From NCBI GenBank assembly GCA_947502495.1, contig CANNAC010000001.1, positions 554,906 through 618,905 of the forward strand: a stretch of DNA of 64,000 nt. Reading direction: 5' to 3'. Position numbers and translations under genes: made by a program. Shown in pieces: positions 25,063 through 34,408 of the stretch. Under the pieces are notes generated by a model. The model was not told the DNA's origin. It searched no databases and worked only from the letters and a program-made list of their open reading frames with translations. The stretch is from an uncultured Flavobacteriaceae bacterium (GTDB lineage Bacteria > Bacteroidota > Bacteroidia > Flavobacteriales > Flavobacteriaceae). Position 1 is the stretch's first letter. Each line of letters starts with the position of its first letter.

Positions 25063-27429
25063 TTAACTAGATCGCTTCCACCATTTTTTCTTTATTGGGT
25101 TTTTACCATAACCATAAGTATAGCTTCCTGCTTTTTTATGGTCTACAGCATTTAGTAAAATAGCCATATTTGGTAGACGTTTTTCGGTATACATTGTTTG
25201 TGGTATGTGCAATTGACGTTTATCTATGTAGTTCGCTCGTACTACATAAACAAACATGTCTGCATATTTACTAATCAGTAAAGTATCTGTAACTAAACCA
25301 ACAGCTGCAGTGTCAACAATGACATAATCATACTCGTTTTTAACGGCTTCAAATAATTCTCCAACGCGATCACTCATTAATAACTCGGAAGGATTAGGAG
25401 GAATAACTCCTGCGGGAATTACATCTAAAAAAGGATTGTTTTCTAATTTAGTGGTTACTTCACTTGCAGTAAGGTTTTTGTTCCCAATGAAATTGGTGAT
25501 TCCTATTTCATTTTTAATTTTCAAGTAATTCGTAGCTTTTGGTACTCTAATATCTGTTTCAATTAAAAGTACTTTCTTCTCCGAAAAAGATAGGGAAGAA
25601 GCAAGATTAATGGAGGTATGTGATTTTCCTTCTTGACTGGTAGTCGACGTTACAAATATGATTTTCGCTCTGTCTGTAATGCCTTGAAGCATAAAATCGA
25701 TATTGGTTCTTACCATTCTAAAAGCTTCCGCTTTTGCAGAATAGTCTACCTTCTCAATAAGCTTTTTACGGTTGTTAGATTTTGGTATATCGCCTAAGTA
25801 CGGTACATCTATATTCTTCTTAATATCTTTAATAGTGTGTACTTTAGAATCTAATAATTGGAATAAGTAAATCAAACCTATTGGTAAACTTGCGCCCAGA
25901 ATAAGAGCAGATAAATATACTATTGGTTTTATTGGGGATACCGGTTTTTTACTAGAGTACCCATTATCTACAACTTTAGCGTTAGGAGAGGAGACACCAT
26001 GTGAAATAGCTGCTTCTTCTCTTTTTTGAAGTAAATACAAGTAAAGAGATTCTTTAATGTTTTGTTGTCTTTGCGTGTCTCTAAATTGTCTTTCCTTTTT
26101 TGGTGTTGTATAAATTTGTCCGCTAATTTTATTTGCCTTTTCACTTAAAGAGCTTAATGTGATTTGGTTAGAAGACTTAATATTGTTAAGATTTTGGTTT
26201 AAATTCCCTTTTAACTCACTAATTTGATTGGTTAAATTTACAACCGTAGGGTTTTTTTCACTAGAATGCTTTAATAATCTGTTTCTTTCTATAACAAGAT
26301 CATTATGTCTTCTGGTTATTTCTCCAATAGAATTTTCTGCAATACCAATATTTGCTGGTAATAAATCGGAAGATCCGCTATTATCATCCACGAAATCTTT
26401 CATGTATTCTATTAACTGAATTTGATTGGTGGTATTGATTATTTGCGTTTCATTATCTCTTTCGTTTTGTAAAAAGATATTCGATTGTGTTGCTAAATCT
26501 GTTAGTCTATTTCTTTTCTGAATAGTCTCCGCAGTTAAATCTACTTCTCCTAGTTCTCTAGAAACAATTTCAAGTCTGCTATTGATAAAGTCGGAAGTAA
26601 CTTCTACTACCTTTTGTTTGTCTTTTACTACATCTTTATTGTAGACTTCTATTAATTGGCTTAAGAAAAGAGATGCTTTTTCTTTATTGTTATTAGAAAT
26701 AGATAGTTTGATGATACTAGAGTATTCTTTGGTTTCAATACGTAAATCCTTTTTGAAGTTTCCAGTTATTTTACTAACGGGAGAGATTTCAATAGTGATA
26801 TTAGAACCAATTTTTGCAGCGTACTGTCCAAGGTTGGGAGTTATGATGATTTCTCCAAATCCCGTTTTTATAGGTTGACCAAAACTGTGTAATGTTCCTT
26901 GGTCTTCCATGTTTTGGTCTTTAGACTTCCATATTTTTTCTCCGTCTGTAGCACCTTTAAGTAAGAATTGTGTTTTTGAATGTATTTTTACATTCATGAT
27001 GGTATCTGCTTGAAAAAGAATAGAATCTGTTGCGCTAAAGTTTAAATTTAATGGCGGATTAGCATATACTTCGTGATTTTGAATTCTACCTTCCACATAG
27101 TATTGAATGTTGAATTTTAAATCTTTAACCACTTGTTCTATTAACTCTCTAGATCCAATAATTTCAGCTTCATCCAAAACATTGTTAAGGTCTTTTTTGA
27201 ATAAACCATAATTCTGTAAAGAAGATATTTCTGGTAGTTTAGTACTTTGTCTTTCGTCTTTAATTTGTATTGTAGCACTTGCTTTGTATTGGTAGGTAGC
27301 ATACCTTAAATATATATGAGCTAATGCTATTGAAGCAATTACACATAGAATTACTAGTTTCCACTTGCTTAAATATGGATCTACTAAATCTCTAAAATGC
27401 TCTTTTTGATTTGCAGCGTTATTATTCAT
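25063..27429 (-). CDS. Polysaccharide co-polymerase / tyrosine autokinase (Wzc-like)
   Basis: This 788-residue inner-membrane protein controls chain length and export of the polymer. An N-terminal membrane helix (about 30-50) and a long periplasmic Wzz-type domain with coiled coils are followed by a second helix near 505-525. The cytoplasmic BY-kinase domain has Walker A TSQEGKSHTS near residue 600 and DYVIVDTAAVG. The C-terminus carries a small Tyr cluster (SYTYGYG) for autophosphorylation. It is the last gene of the locus, 11 nt after the Wza-like gene, forming the usual Wza-Wzc pair. Confidence 0.92.
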   Translation of the reverse strand: MNNNAANQKEHFRDLVDPYLSKWKLVILCVIASIALAHIYLRYATYQYKASATIQIKDERQSTKLPEISSLQNYGLFKKDLNNVLDEAEIIGSRELIEQVVKDLKFNIQYYVEGRIQNHEVYANPPLNLNFSATDSILFQADTIMNVKIHSKTQFLLKGATDGEKIWKSKDQNMEDQGTLHSFGQPIKTGFGEIIITPNLGQYAAKIGSNITIEISPVSKITGNFKKDLRIETKEYSSIIKLSISNNNKEKASLFLSQLIEVYNKDVVKDKQKVVEVTSDFINSRLEIVSRELGEVDLTAETIQKRNRLTDLATQSNIFLQNERDNETQIINTTNQIQLIEYMKDFVDDNSGSSDLLPANIGIAENSIGEITRRHNDLVIERNRLLKHSSEKNPTVVNLTNQISELKGNLNQNLNNIKSSNQITLSSLSEKANKISGQIYTTPKKERQFRDTQRQQNIKESLYLYLLQKREEAAISHGVSSPNAKVVDNGYSSKKPVSPIKPIVYLSALILGASLPIGLIYLFQLLDSKVHTIKDIKKNIDVPYLGDIPKSNNRKKLIEKVDYSAKAEAFRMVRTNIDFMLQGITDRAKIIFVTSTTSQEGKSHTSINLASSLSFSEKKVLLIETDIRVPKATNYLKIKNEIGITNFIGNKNLTASEVTTKLENNPFLDVIPAGVIPPNPSELLMSDRVGELFEAVKNEYDYVIVDTAAVGLVTDTLLISKYADMFVYVVRANYIDKRQLHIPQTMYTEKRLPNMAILLNAVDHKKAGSYTYGYGKNPIKKKWWKRSS

Positions 27430-27440
27430 TGGTAGGCTTT

Positions 27441-28229
27441 TTAATTTATGATAATGGCGGTTAATGATACTAATACGGCAAGTGCGGAAATTACAACGGC
27501 TGTATTTTGATTGTAAGATGCAGAACGGGCTTTTGCTTTGTTTGGTGATATGTAAATAACATCATCTTGCGCTAGGTAGTAACTCTGGTTGTTTAGCACA
27601 GAAATAGAAGTTAAGTCAAATTTGGCGTACTGCTTTTTACCATTATTATCTCTAATAAGTAAAACGTTGTCTCTTCTACCGTAAATGGTTAAATCTCCGG
27701 CGTAACCTAATGCTTCTGATAAAGATATTTTTTCGTCCTCTAGAACAAATGTTCCTGGATTACGTACTTCTCCTAAAACGGTTACCGTAAAATTAATTAG
27801 CCTAATATTGATGATTGGATTTTTTAGGTATTCTTTTAATCTCTCTTTTAATAATTCGGTTGCCTCTGTTCTTCCTAAACCGCCTATTTTAATTTGTCCG
27901 AGTACAGGGAATTCAATATTACCAAATTTATCGACTAAATAGGTTTGCATTTTGGTACTACCTTGCGTAACGATTGCCGATTGACCTTCCGATATGGTAG
28001 GTAAGTTAAATGGTCTTGCAGCTTCTGGGTCTAATGAAGAAACAATGATTGAAATTTTATCATTGGTTTTGTAAACTACATCGGTATTGAAATCTAATGG
28101 CTCATAGCCTGCAAGGGATTCGTCTTGAAAATAGGTTACTTCTTGCGTGGTTCCGCAGGATGAAAATAACAAAATGGCTAATAGAGTAACAACAATACTA
28201 GTCTTTGGTTGGTTGAAAATTGGTTTCAT
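27441..28229 (-). CDS. Polysaccharide export lipoprotein (Wza-like)
   Basis: This outer-membrane-linked exporter has about 262 residues. I chose ATG 28229 over the earlier ATG at 28241 because it directly precedes the lipoprotein signal (LLAILLFSSCGT). The Poly_export domain spans about residues 45-150 (TNDKISIIVSSLDPEAA), then an SLBB domain (TVTVLGEVRNPGTFVLED). A C-terminal hydrophobic helix (about 240-260) ends the protein, as in Bacteroidota Wza relatives. It pairs with the Wzc-like kinase. Confidence 0.92.
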   Translation of the reverse strand: MKPIFNQPKTSIVVTLLAILLFSSCGTTQEVTYFQDESLAGYEPLDFNTDVVYKTNDKISIIVSSLDPEAARPFNLPTISEGQSAIVTQGSTKMQTYLVDKFGNIEFPVLGQIKIGGLGRTEATELLKERLKEYLKNPIINIRLINFTVTVLGEVRNPGTFVLEDEKISLSEALGYAGDLTIYGRRDNVLLIRDNNGKKQYAKFDLTSISVLNNQSYYLAQDDVIYISPNKAKARSASYNQNTAVVISALAVLVSLTAIIIN

Positions 28230-28251
28230 GATTAATAGCATTTTTTTTAAT

Positions 28252-30150
28252 TTATTTTATGTTTAAAACATCGTATTTGGTGTTGTTAGGGTTGTATTCT
28301 GGCACTATGTCTTTTATTATAGAGACTATTTCAATATTAGAAGAAGTAGAGTCTAGCAGTAGTAATTTTTTTATTTTTTCTAATTGATTTTCATTTACAT
28401 CTCTACATTTAGCAATCATTATTTTTTCGTTATACGTTGGTTTGGTATTTTCTCCGTCTATTAATAGTTCTTCAAAAATTTTCTCACCAGGACGTAATCC
28501 AATTATTTTTATGTCAATATCATTTGGGTAATTTAGCCCAGAAAGTGCAATCATATTTTTAGCTAGATCTACTATTTTAATTGGTTTACCCATATCAAAA
28601 ACAAATATTTCTTCTCCTAATCCCATTGCGGCAGCTTCTAATACTAATTGACTCGCTTCTGGGATCGTCATGAAATAACGAATAATATCTTTATGTGTTA
28701 CTGTTAGTGGTCCGCCAGATTCAATTTGCTTTTTAAATAATGGAATTACAGAACCATTAGATCCTAGAACATTACCAAATCTGGTAATGATAAATTTTGT
28801 TTTTCCTTTTACTATATTTTTCTGGCAGAAGATGCATATCTCGGCAATTCGCTTCGTTGCTCCCATGACATTGGTGGGGTTTACCGCTTTGTCTGTAGAT
28901 ATTAGGATAAATTTTTCTGCGCCATGCTTCATAGCGAGTTCTGCTGTGTTGTACGTGCCAAATATATTTACGCTAACCGCTTCAAATGGATTATTCTCCA
29001 TTAAAGGTACGTGTTTATAGGCGGCTGCGTGAAATATAATTTCAGGTTTGTAGCTGTTGAAAATTTGATCTAAACGCTGTTTATTTCTTACATCTGCAAT
29101 AATAGTTTCAACGTTTATGATGTTGTTTCTTTTTAGTTCTTGCTGTAAATCATATAATGCAGATTCCGAATTATCTATAATTACTAATTTTTTATATTGG
29201 AAGCCACTTAGTTTTCTAACCAATTCACTACCAATAGAACCTGCAGCTCCCGTTACTAAAAGAACTTTGTTGTTGTATTCGTCAATAAGTAAAGGGTTGT
29301 CTATTCGAATTGGCTCTCTTCCTAAGAGATCCTCAATTTTAATATCTTTTATTTGTCCAATACTTAAGTCTCCATCAATCCAATGTTGTACATCTGGAAC
29401 AATTTTTACTTTTAAGTTTAAAGCGAAGAAAGATCCGGAGATCTCTAAAAGTCTATTCGAATTTATGCTTTGAATAGATATAATTACTTCGTCAATATTA
29501 TTTTTTTCTACAAATTCTTTATTTATTTTTTTCGGATTATAAACATTAAGCATGTTTATTTTTTTTCCGATTTTACCATCTTTATCGTCTAAAAAACCGA
29601 AAACCTTAATATTGCTTTTTGCATCGTTGGTAATGGCGTCATAGGTTATCATTCCGGAGTTTCCTGCGCCATAAATAAGCACTGTTTTTAGGCTTTCATA
29701 GTCATGAAACAGACTTCTGTACATGTGTTTGATGAAAAATTTAGCACCAATTATAAAGAAGATATTAAGTAATAAGTGAATGTATATTATGGAGCCAGGA
29801 ATATCAAAAACACTATCAAAATTATATTCCCTACTTATATAGGTGGTAATGATTAAAATAGTAGCTAAAATATTTAAGCCAATAACCACATTGACTACAT
29901 CTTTAACTCCTGTAAATCGAACAACACCTTTATGAGAACTAACTATTAAGAAGCTAATTACGGTTGCCGCGAATACAAAAGGGAGTTGCTTTAAGAAAGT
30001 GTAAAAATTAAAGTCTATAACAAAATTATACCTAATTATATAGGCTATAAAAAAAGTGAAGAGTACAATGCAAGAATCAAACAGTAGCACAAGCCATTTG
30101 GATGCGTATCTATCTGTTAACTTTCTTAATATGTCATTGTAATTAATCAA
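28252..30150 (-). CDS. UDP-GlcNAc 4,6-dehydratase, membrane form (PglF/WbpM/CapD type)
   Basis: This 632-residue enzyme has four N-terminal membrane helices (about residues 15-130), a middle Rossmann-like domain and a C-terminal SDR domain. NAD binding is TGAAGSIGSELVRKL near residue 303; substrate motifs are HAAAYKHVPLMENNP and STDKAVNPTNVMGATKR. It should make UDP-4-keto-6-deoxy-GlcNAc for di-amino sugars. The TTG start at 30150 overlaps the stop of the PglE-like gene by 8 nt, so translation is probably coupled. No in-frame ATG exists near the N-terminus. Confidence 0.9.
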   Translation of the reverse strand: MINYNDILRKLTDRYASKWLVLLFDSCIVLFTFFIAYIIRYNFVIDFNFYTFLKQLPFVFAATVISFLIVSSHKGVVRFTGVKDVVNVVIGLNILATILIITTYISREYNFDSVFDIPGSIIYIHLLLNIFFIIGAKFFIKHMYRSLFHDYESLKTVLIYGAGNSGMITYDAITNDAKSNIKVFGFLDDKDGKIGKKINMLNVYNPKKINKEFVEKNNIDEVIISIQSINSNRLLEISGSFFALNLKVKIVPDVQHWIDGDLSIGQIKDIKIEDLLGREPIRIDNPLLIDEYNNKVLLVTGAAGSIGSELVRKLSGFQYKKLVIIDNSESALYDLQQELKRNNIINVETIIADVRNKQRLDQIFNSYKPEIIFHAAAYKHVPLMENNPFEAVSVNIFGTYNTAELAMKHGAEKFILISTDKAVNPTNVMGATKRIAEICIFCQKNIVKGKTKFIITRFGNVLGSNGSVIPLFKKQIESGGPLTVTHKDIIRYFMTIPEASQLVLEAAAMGLGEEIFVFDMGKPIKIVDLAKNMIALSGLNYPNDIDIKIIGLRPGEKIFEELLIDGENTKPTYNEKIMIAKCRDVNENQLEKIKKLLLLDSTSSNIEIVSIIKDIVPEYNPNNTKYDVLNIK

Positions 30151-31285
30151 AATGCGATATAATTAGTTTTGTTATTCTGTTTAAGTCTACTTCTGTAAGG
30201 CAAGATCCACTAGGTAAGCATAAACCTTTTTCATATAAAGTATTAGAAACTCCGTTTAAATAGGCGGGAGCGTCTTTATGTAAAGGTTGTAAATGCATTG
30301 GTTTCCAAGAAGGTCTTGCTTCAATATTATTATCGTTTAATAGTTTTAATAAATTATCTCTTGTTTGTTTGGTGTCTAATAAAATACAGGTTAACCATCT
30401 GTTAGAGCTGTATCCTTCAGGTTCTTGTAAAAACGTAATCGCTTTTAAGTGCTGTAATTGCTTGTAATAATGGTTGTGATTTCTTTTTCTTAACGCTACA
30501 TAATTGTCAAGAACTTTCATTTGTCCTCTGCCAACTCCTGCAATAATGTTAGACATTCTGTAATTGTAGCCAATGGTTTTGTGTTCGTATTCTATGCCGT
30601 CTTCTTTGGCTTGTGTAGCTAAAAAGATTGCTCTTTTCTTTGAAGCTTCCGTTTTACAAATTAACGCACCGCCACCAGAGGTTGTAATTATTTTATTTCC
30701 GTTAAAGGAAAGAATAGAAAAATCGCCAAATGTACCGCATTTCTGACCATTAACTTGGCTGCCAAATGCTTCCGCGCTATCTTCTACAACAGGAATGTTG
30801 TATTGATTAGATATTGCTTGTATTTTATTTACATTATAGGGCATTCCGTATAAATTAATAGCTATAATAGCTTTTGGTTTTTTTCCTTTTTTAATTCTAT
30901 CTTTTATAGTCTCTTCTAATAAAACTGGACACATGTTCCAGGTTTGTTCTTCGCTATCTACTAAAATAGGTGTTGCACCTAAATAAACCACTGGGTTTAC
31001 AGATGCTACAAACGTTTTTGTTTGGCATATCACCTCGTCACCTTGCGTAACTCCTAAAAGGGTTAATGCAAGGTGAATCGCAGCAGTACCCGAACTTAAA
31101 ACTGTCGCGTAACTATCTTGGCTTAGATATGTTTCAATATCTTTTTCAAAGCCGTTTACGTTTGGTCCTAAGGGAGCAATCCAATTTAATTTAAATGCTT
31201 CTGTAATGAATTCTTGTTCGTGTCCACTCATGTGAGGTGGAGATAACCAGATTTTAGAATTCAGTGTAGATTCATTAATAGCCAT
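30143..31285 (-). CDS. PLP-dependent aminotransferase, PglE-like (DegT/DnrJ/EryC1/StrS)
   Basis: This enzyme has about 380 residues from ATG 31285, chosen because MAINESTLNSKIWLSPPHM aligns with PglE-type starts; the ORF could extend to 31339. The N-terminal signature SPPHMSGHEQEFI and NWIAPLGPNV recall C. jejuni PglE. The PLP lysine is in FNGNKIITTSGGG (near 195). It should transaminate the 4-keto sugar made by the adjacent PglF-like dehydratase to a 4-amino sugar. It heads the downstream operon to Wza-Wzc. Confidence 0.88.
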   Translation of the reverse strand: MAINESTLNSKIWLSPPHMSGHEQEFITEAFKLNWIAPLGPNVNGFEKDIETYLSQDSYATVLSSGTAAIHLALTLLGVTQGDEVICQTKTFVASVNPVVYLGATPILVDSEEQTWNMCPVLLEETIKDRIKKGKKPKAIIAINLYGMPYNVNKIQAISNQYNIPVVEDSAEAFGSQVNGQKCGTFGDFSILSFNGNKIITTSGGGALICKTEASKKRAIFLATQAKEDGIEYEHKTIGYNYRMSNIIAGVGRGQMKVLDNYVALRKRNHNHYYKQLQHLKAITFLQEPEGYSSNRWLTCILLDTKQTRDNLLKLLNDNNIEARPSWKPMHLQPLHKDAPAYLNGVSNTLYEKGLCLPSGSCLTEVDLNRITKLIISHFD

Positions 31286-31614
31286 ATAAATATTGTGGTT
31301 TTTAGAGTATAAATCAAAAAAAAACGACAAAGAACCCATTTAAACGTTCTTTGATTAAATAATAAAGATATTAAGTTTTATCTATATTTAAACACGCTTT
31401 AGAGTTAATTTATTTATAGAACAACGGTTATTTTTTTTTATTGATTTTTGCTAGAATCATGCGTTAGAGGGAGGTGTCTATAAGTGCCTGTTATAGATGG
31501 AGTTAAATATACGAAAATATAGGAATATAGCTTCTTGTTTTCGTTTTTAATAAGGCGACTAGTTAGGTTATATTCTTTATAAGTAATAATTTCGTGAAAG
31601 CTATTAATCATTTT
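31286..31614. other. 329-nt divergent intergenic region
   Basis: The region lies between the PglE-like and GNAT genes. It holds an 8-bp inverted repeat CAAAGAAC/GTTCTTTG (31328-31335 and 31346-31353), in the leader of the minus-strand operon. No gene is visible, and no clear TAnnTTTG box was found. Confidence 0.4.
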
Positions 31615-32847
31615 ATGAAAAACAACCCATTTGTTTCCGAGACCTTTACTACAATTTGGACTACCCATTTTAATGCCTCAAAACCAGGTGTAAACTTTAA
31701 GTTTCTTAAAGATGTAGCCTTTGTGAAGAGTGGTATTCTTCCGCTGTATTATAATGTTGGTAAAAATATTACCAATGGTATGTCCTACGATGTCCATCCG
31801 GAAGAGAAAGACTTCAAAGGAAAAGCCTTTTTAATGCATGATGTGCCTTCCTATTTTAATTTAGAAACGCCTAGTGCTTCCGCTTTAAAAAGCTTTAAAG
31901 TGTCGCAATACAAAGGTTTTTTGGCAGAATTAGATGCTTTCGATAGTTATGATGCATTTGCTAAAAGCCAGTTTAAATCGAATACACGATATAAATTTAG
32001 ACGAAACCAAGAACGGTTGGAGGCATGTTTTAATATTAGTTATTCTATTTATAATGAACCAATAGAAAAAGAAGCGTATCAGGTTATAATGGATGGTTTT
32101 AAAGGATTGCTTACCAAGCGATTCAATGAGCTGGAAAAAGACAATGATATTTTAGGTACTTGGGATTATTATTACGATTTAATCTTTAAAATGCTTCAGG
32201 AAAAGCGCGCTTTGTTAATTGTAATTAGTAATGATGATAAGCCAATTGGGGTTTCGCTTAGTTTTCTGTCGGATACCACCATGTTTTACGCAATTACTTC
32301 TTTTGATATCGATTATTATCGATTCAATTTGGGGCATACTACAATAATCAAGTTGTTTAATTGGTGTTTTGATAACGGATACACTATTTATGACTTTTCG
32401 AAAGGGGAATACGAATATAAAAATAGATGGACAAATAAGGAGTACACCTATGAGAATCACATTTTATACGATTCTAAAAGTATAATAGCTTCTGTTACAG
32501 CAAAATTTATAAAATCGAAATATGCGCTGAAGCAATATTTAAGAGATAAAAATGTAAATGAAAAATATGTAAAGCTTAAATTTTTATTAAAAGGAAATAA
32601 GTCGCAAACGGTTACAAGAAGGAAATATACTATTGCATATTTGGAAGCAAAAGAGGATACGAGCGCTATGGAATTAATAGATTTGAAGCGTGTGGATTTT
32701 GCCTTTTTAAAATCTATAGTTTATGACGAGTTATATAAGAAACCGGAAGCGATTTCAGGAGTACAAATATATGAAACTAAAAGTTTAGATAATTTATCTT
32801 ACTATGTAGTAGGAAAGGAAGTTAATTACAAAATAATATTAGATTAG
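31615..32847 (+). CDS. FemAB/GNAT-like transferase of the polysaccharide locus
   Basis: This protein has about 410 residues from ATG 31615 (a GTG at 31594 could extend it by 7). The central part (about 95-270) resembles the BioF2/CelD-type acetyltransferase domain. It includes SNTRYKFRRNQERL (acceptor helix), RALLIVISNDDKPIGVSLSF, and the cofactor-loop region RFNLGHTTIIKLF followed by DFSKGEYEYKNRW. Such enzymes acylate or aminoacylate sugars or peptides. Substrate is unknown. It is one of three plus-strand genes inserted in the minus-strand locus and ends in a 4-nt convergent overlap with the deacetylase. Confidence 0.75.
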   Translation: MKNNPFVSETFTTIWTTHFNASKPGVNFKFLKDVAFVKSGILPLYYNVGKNITNGMSYDVHPEEKDFKGKAFLMHDVPSYFNLETPSASALKSFKVSQYKGFLAELDAFDSYDAFAKSQFKSNTRYKFRRNQERLEACFNISYSIYNEPIEKEAYQVIMDGFKGLLTKRFNELEKDNDILGTWDYYYDLIFKMLQEKRALLIVISNDDKPIGVSLSFLSDTTMFYAITSFDIDYYRFNLGHTTIIKLFNWCFDNGYTIYDFSKGEYEYKNRWTNKEYTYENHILYDSKSIIASVTAKFIKSKYALKQYLRDKNVNEKYVKLKFLLKGNKSQTVTRRKYTIAYLEAKEDTSAMELIDLKRVDFAFLKSIVYDELYKKPEAISGVQIYETKSLDNLSYYVVGKEVNYKIILD

Positions 32848-33821
32848 CTCTTCGCTAAATTAGCCAAGCTAGTCATTGTTTTACTTTGGAAGTCATAGCT
32901 ACTTTCAAGTGTCTTATAATGAAGGAATAGTTCTTCTAAAGCACTAAAATTCTGTTCTGTATTTTCTCCGAAATTATGAGGGTGAAACCACAAGTGATAT
33001 ACTTGTTTGTGTTTTGCGGCATGCGTCATTCCTCTTTTAATTCTTTTGATTTTCTGGTTTTCTAAGAAGCTTAGATTTTTGTTATAGGTTCTTAAAAAGC
33101 GACTTGATGGAATATTTACTACGCCATCTTGTAATTCTAAATCATGTGTGTTGTGTCCAGAAATATTAAGATAAGTGTCTAATAATCTGAAAATTCTATT
33201 CTTTGTGTTAGCTAGATGTACAGTGTTGTGTGTGTTGTACATCCAATGGTTTTCGGTGCCTCGATAGCTTAAAATTCCATGTTTTGCACAGATTTTTATA
33301 TATGTTTCGTTTATCTGATTCCTAGGGAATACTATGCTTTTAATACTAATATCTTGTTGTTTTGCAATTTGTATGCTTGCTAATAGATCGGCTTCAAACT
33401 GTGCTGCTGTTTGTCCTGTTTCGTTGCAGTAATAGTGGCAAAACGTATGGCTACCTATTTCGTGGTTACCATTTTGTTGTATTTTTTCTACTAATGAAGT
33501 TGCATAGTGATAGACATCTTCGGTTTCATTTTTTCCAATAGTGTTTAATAGTCGATACGGATTAAAATTAGAGTTGCTATAACTTGGTTTTGTTTTTGGA
33601 CTATATTGGATTATTTCTTCTTTGTTTTTAGCGAATAAAAAACCAACGGTAGCAAAGGTTAAATGAATATTGTACGTGTCGCTTAAAGCTAATAGTCTAG
33701 GAACAATTTCGGAAACTTTTTCTAATTGTGATTGGTAGCTTTCTAGAGTACGAACATCAAAAACACCCCAAAATAATTCGAAGTCTAAAGATATTACCAA
33801 ATGTCCTTGCTCTAGTTTCAT
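32844..33821 (-). CDS. Polysaccharide deacetylase family protein
   Basis: This 325-residue NodB-fold protein (CE4-type) has no clear signal peptide. The catalytic Asp is in VISLDFELFWG, the metal His pair in NHEIGSHTFCHYYC, and a later His in HLWFHPHNFG. It would remove N-acetyl groups from sugars, exposing amines; being cytosolic, it could act on lipid-linked intermediates or nucleotide sugars. It overlaps the sugar transferase gene upstream by 4 nt (ATGA) and is the last gene of that small operon. Confidence 0.82.
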   Translation of the reverse strand: MKLEQGHLVISLDFELFWGVFDVRTLESYQSQLEKVSEIVPRLLALSDTYNIHLTFATVGFLFAKNKEEIIQYSPKTKPSYSNSNFNPYRLLNTIGKNETEDVYHYATSLVEKIQQNGNHEIGSHTFCHYYCNETGQTAAQFEADLLASIQIAKQQDISIKSIVFPRNQINETYIKICAKHGILSYRGTENHWMYNTHNTVHLANTKNRIFRLLDTYLNISGHNTHDLELQDGVVNIPSSRFLRTYNKNLSFLENQKIKRIKRGMTHAAKHKQVYHLWFHPHNFGENTEQNFSALEELFLHYKTLESSYDFQSKTMTSLANLAKS

Positions 33822-34408
33822 TTTAAAATGCTTAAAAATGTTTTTAGAATGATTTTAATATCAGTAAATACGGAAGGGTTCGCAATGTACTTCTTGTTTA
33901 AGGCGATTTTCTTCGGCATAATATCTTCAATATAAAGCTTTTCCGGAGTATCGGTGTCTTTTAAAAGTTCTGCTTCATCTCTAAACGCAATAGAAGCATA
34001 GTCGGTAATTCCTGGTTTTACTTGTAGTATTTCTAAGTCGTCTTGAGAATAATGATTTACATACTTACGTACTTCTGGTCTTGGGCCAACAAAACTCATG
34101 CTGCCTTGCAGTACGTTTATTAGTTGTGGCATTTCGTCTAGCTTGTATTTTCGTAAAAAATAACCAACTTTTGTGACTCTAGAGTCGTTGTCACCAAGCG
34201 TTAATAGGCCTTTTTTGTCCGAGCCAACAAACATCGTTCTAAATTTAAAAATCTTAAAATCTTGGCTATTTTTGCCCACTCGTGTTTGTCTGTAAAAAAT
34301 AGAACCTTTAGATTCTAATTTAATGCATATAGCAATGACCAATAATATTGGCAGTAGTACGCTTAAGCCTAGCAGCGAGAAAAATATATCGAACAATCGT
34401 TTTATCAT
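33818..34408 (-). CDS. Initiating sugar-phosphate transferase (PglC/WcaJ-type)
   Basis: This 196-residue monotopic or single-helix membrane enzyme transfers the first sugar-1-phosphate to undecaprenyl phosphate. Motifs are KRLFDIFFSLLG with the following helix (to about residue 30), FYRQTRVGKN, FKIFKFRTM, DEMPQLINVLQG and FVGPRPEVRKYV. It is the short PglC-type form without the extra N-terminal helices of WbaP/WcaJ. This matches a di-amino-sugar start. It is coupled to its neighbours by 4-nt overlaps on both sides. Confidence 0.93.
   Translation of the reverse strand: MIKRLFDIFFSLLGLSVLLPILLVIAICIKLESKGSIFYRQTRVGKNSQDFKIFKFRTMFVGSDKKGLLTLGDNDSRVTKVGYFLRKYKLDEMPQLINVLQGSMSFVGPRPEVRKYVNHYSQDDLEILQVKPGITDYASIAFRDEAELLKDTDTPEKLYIEDIMPKKIALNKKYIANPSVFTDIKIILKTFLSILK

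Noticed and set aside
29117..29473. 118-codon ORF on the plus strand inside the PglF-like gene
   Set aside because: Antisense shadow of the SDR domain; no promoter or recognisable motif.
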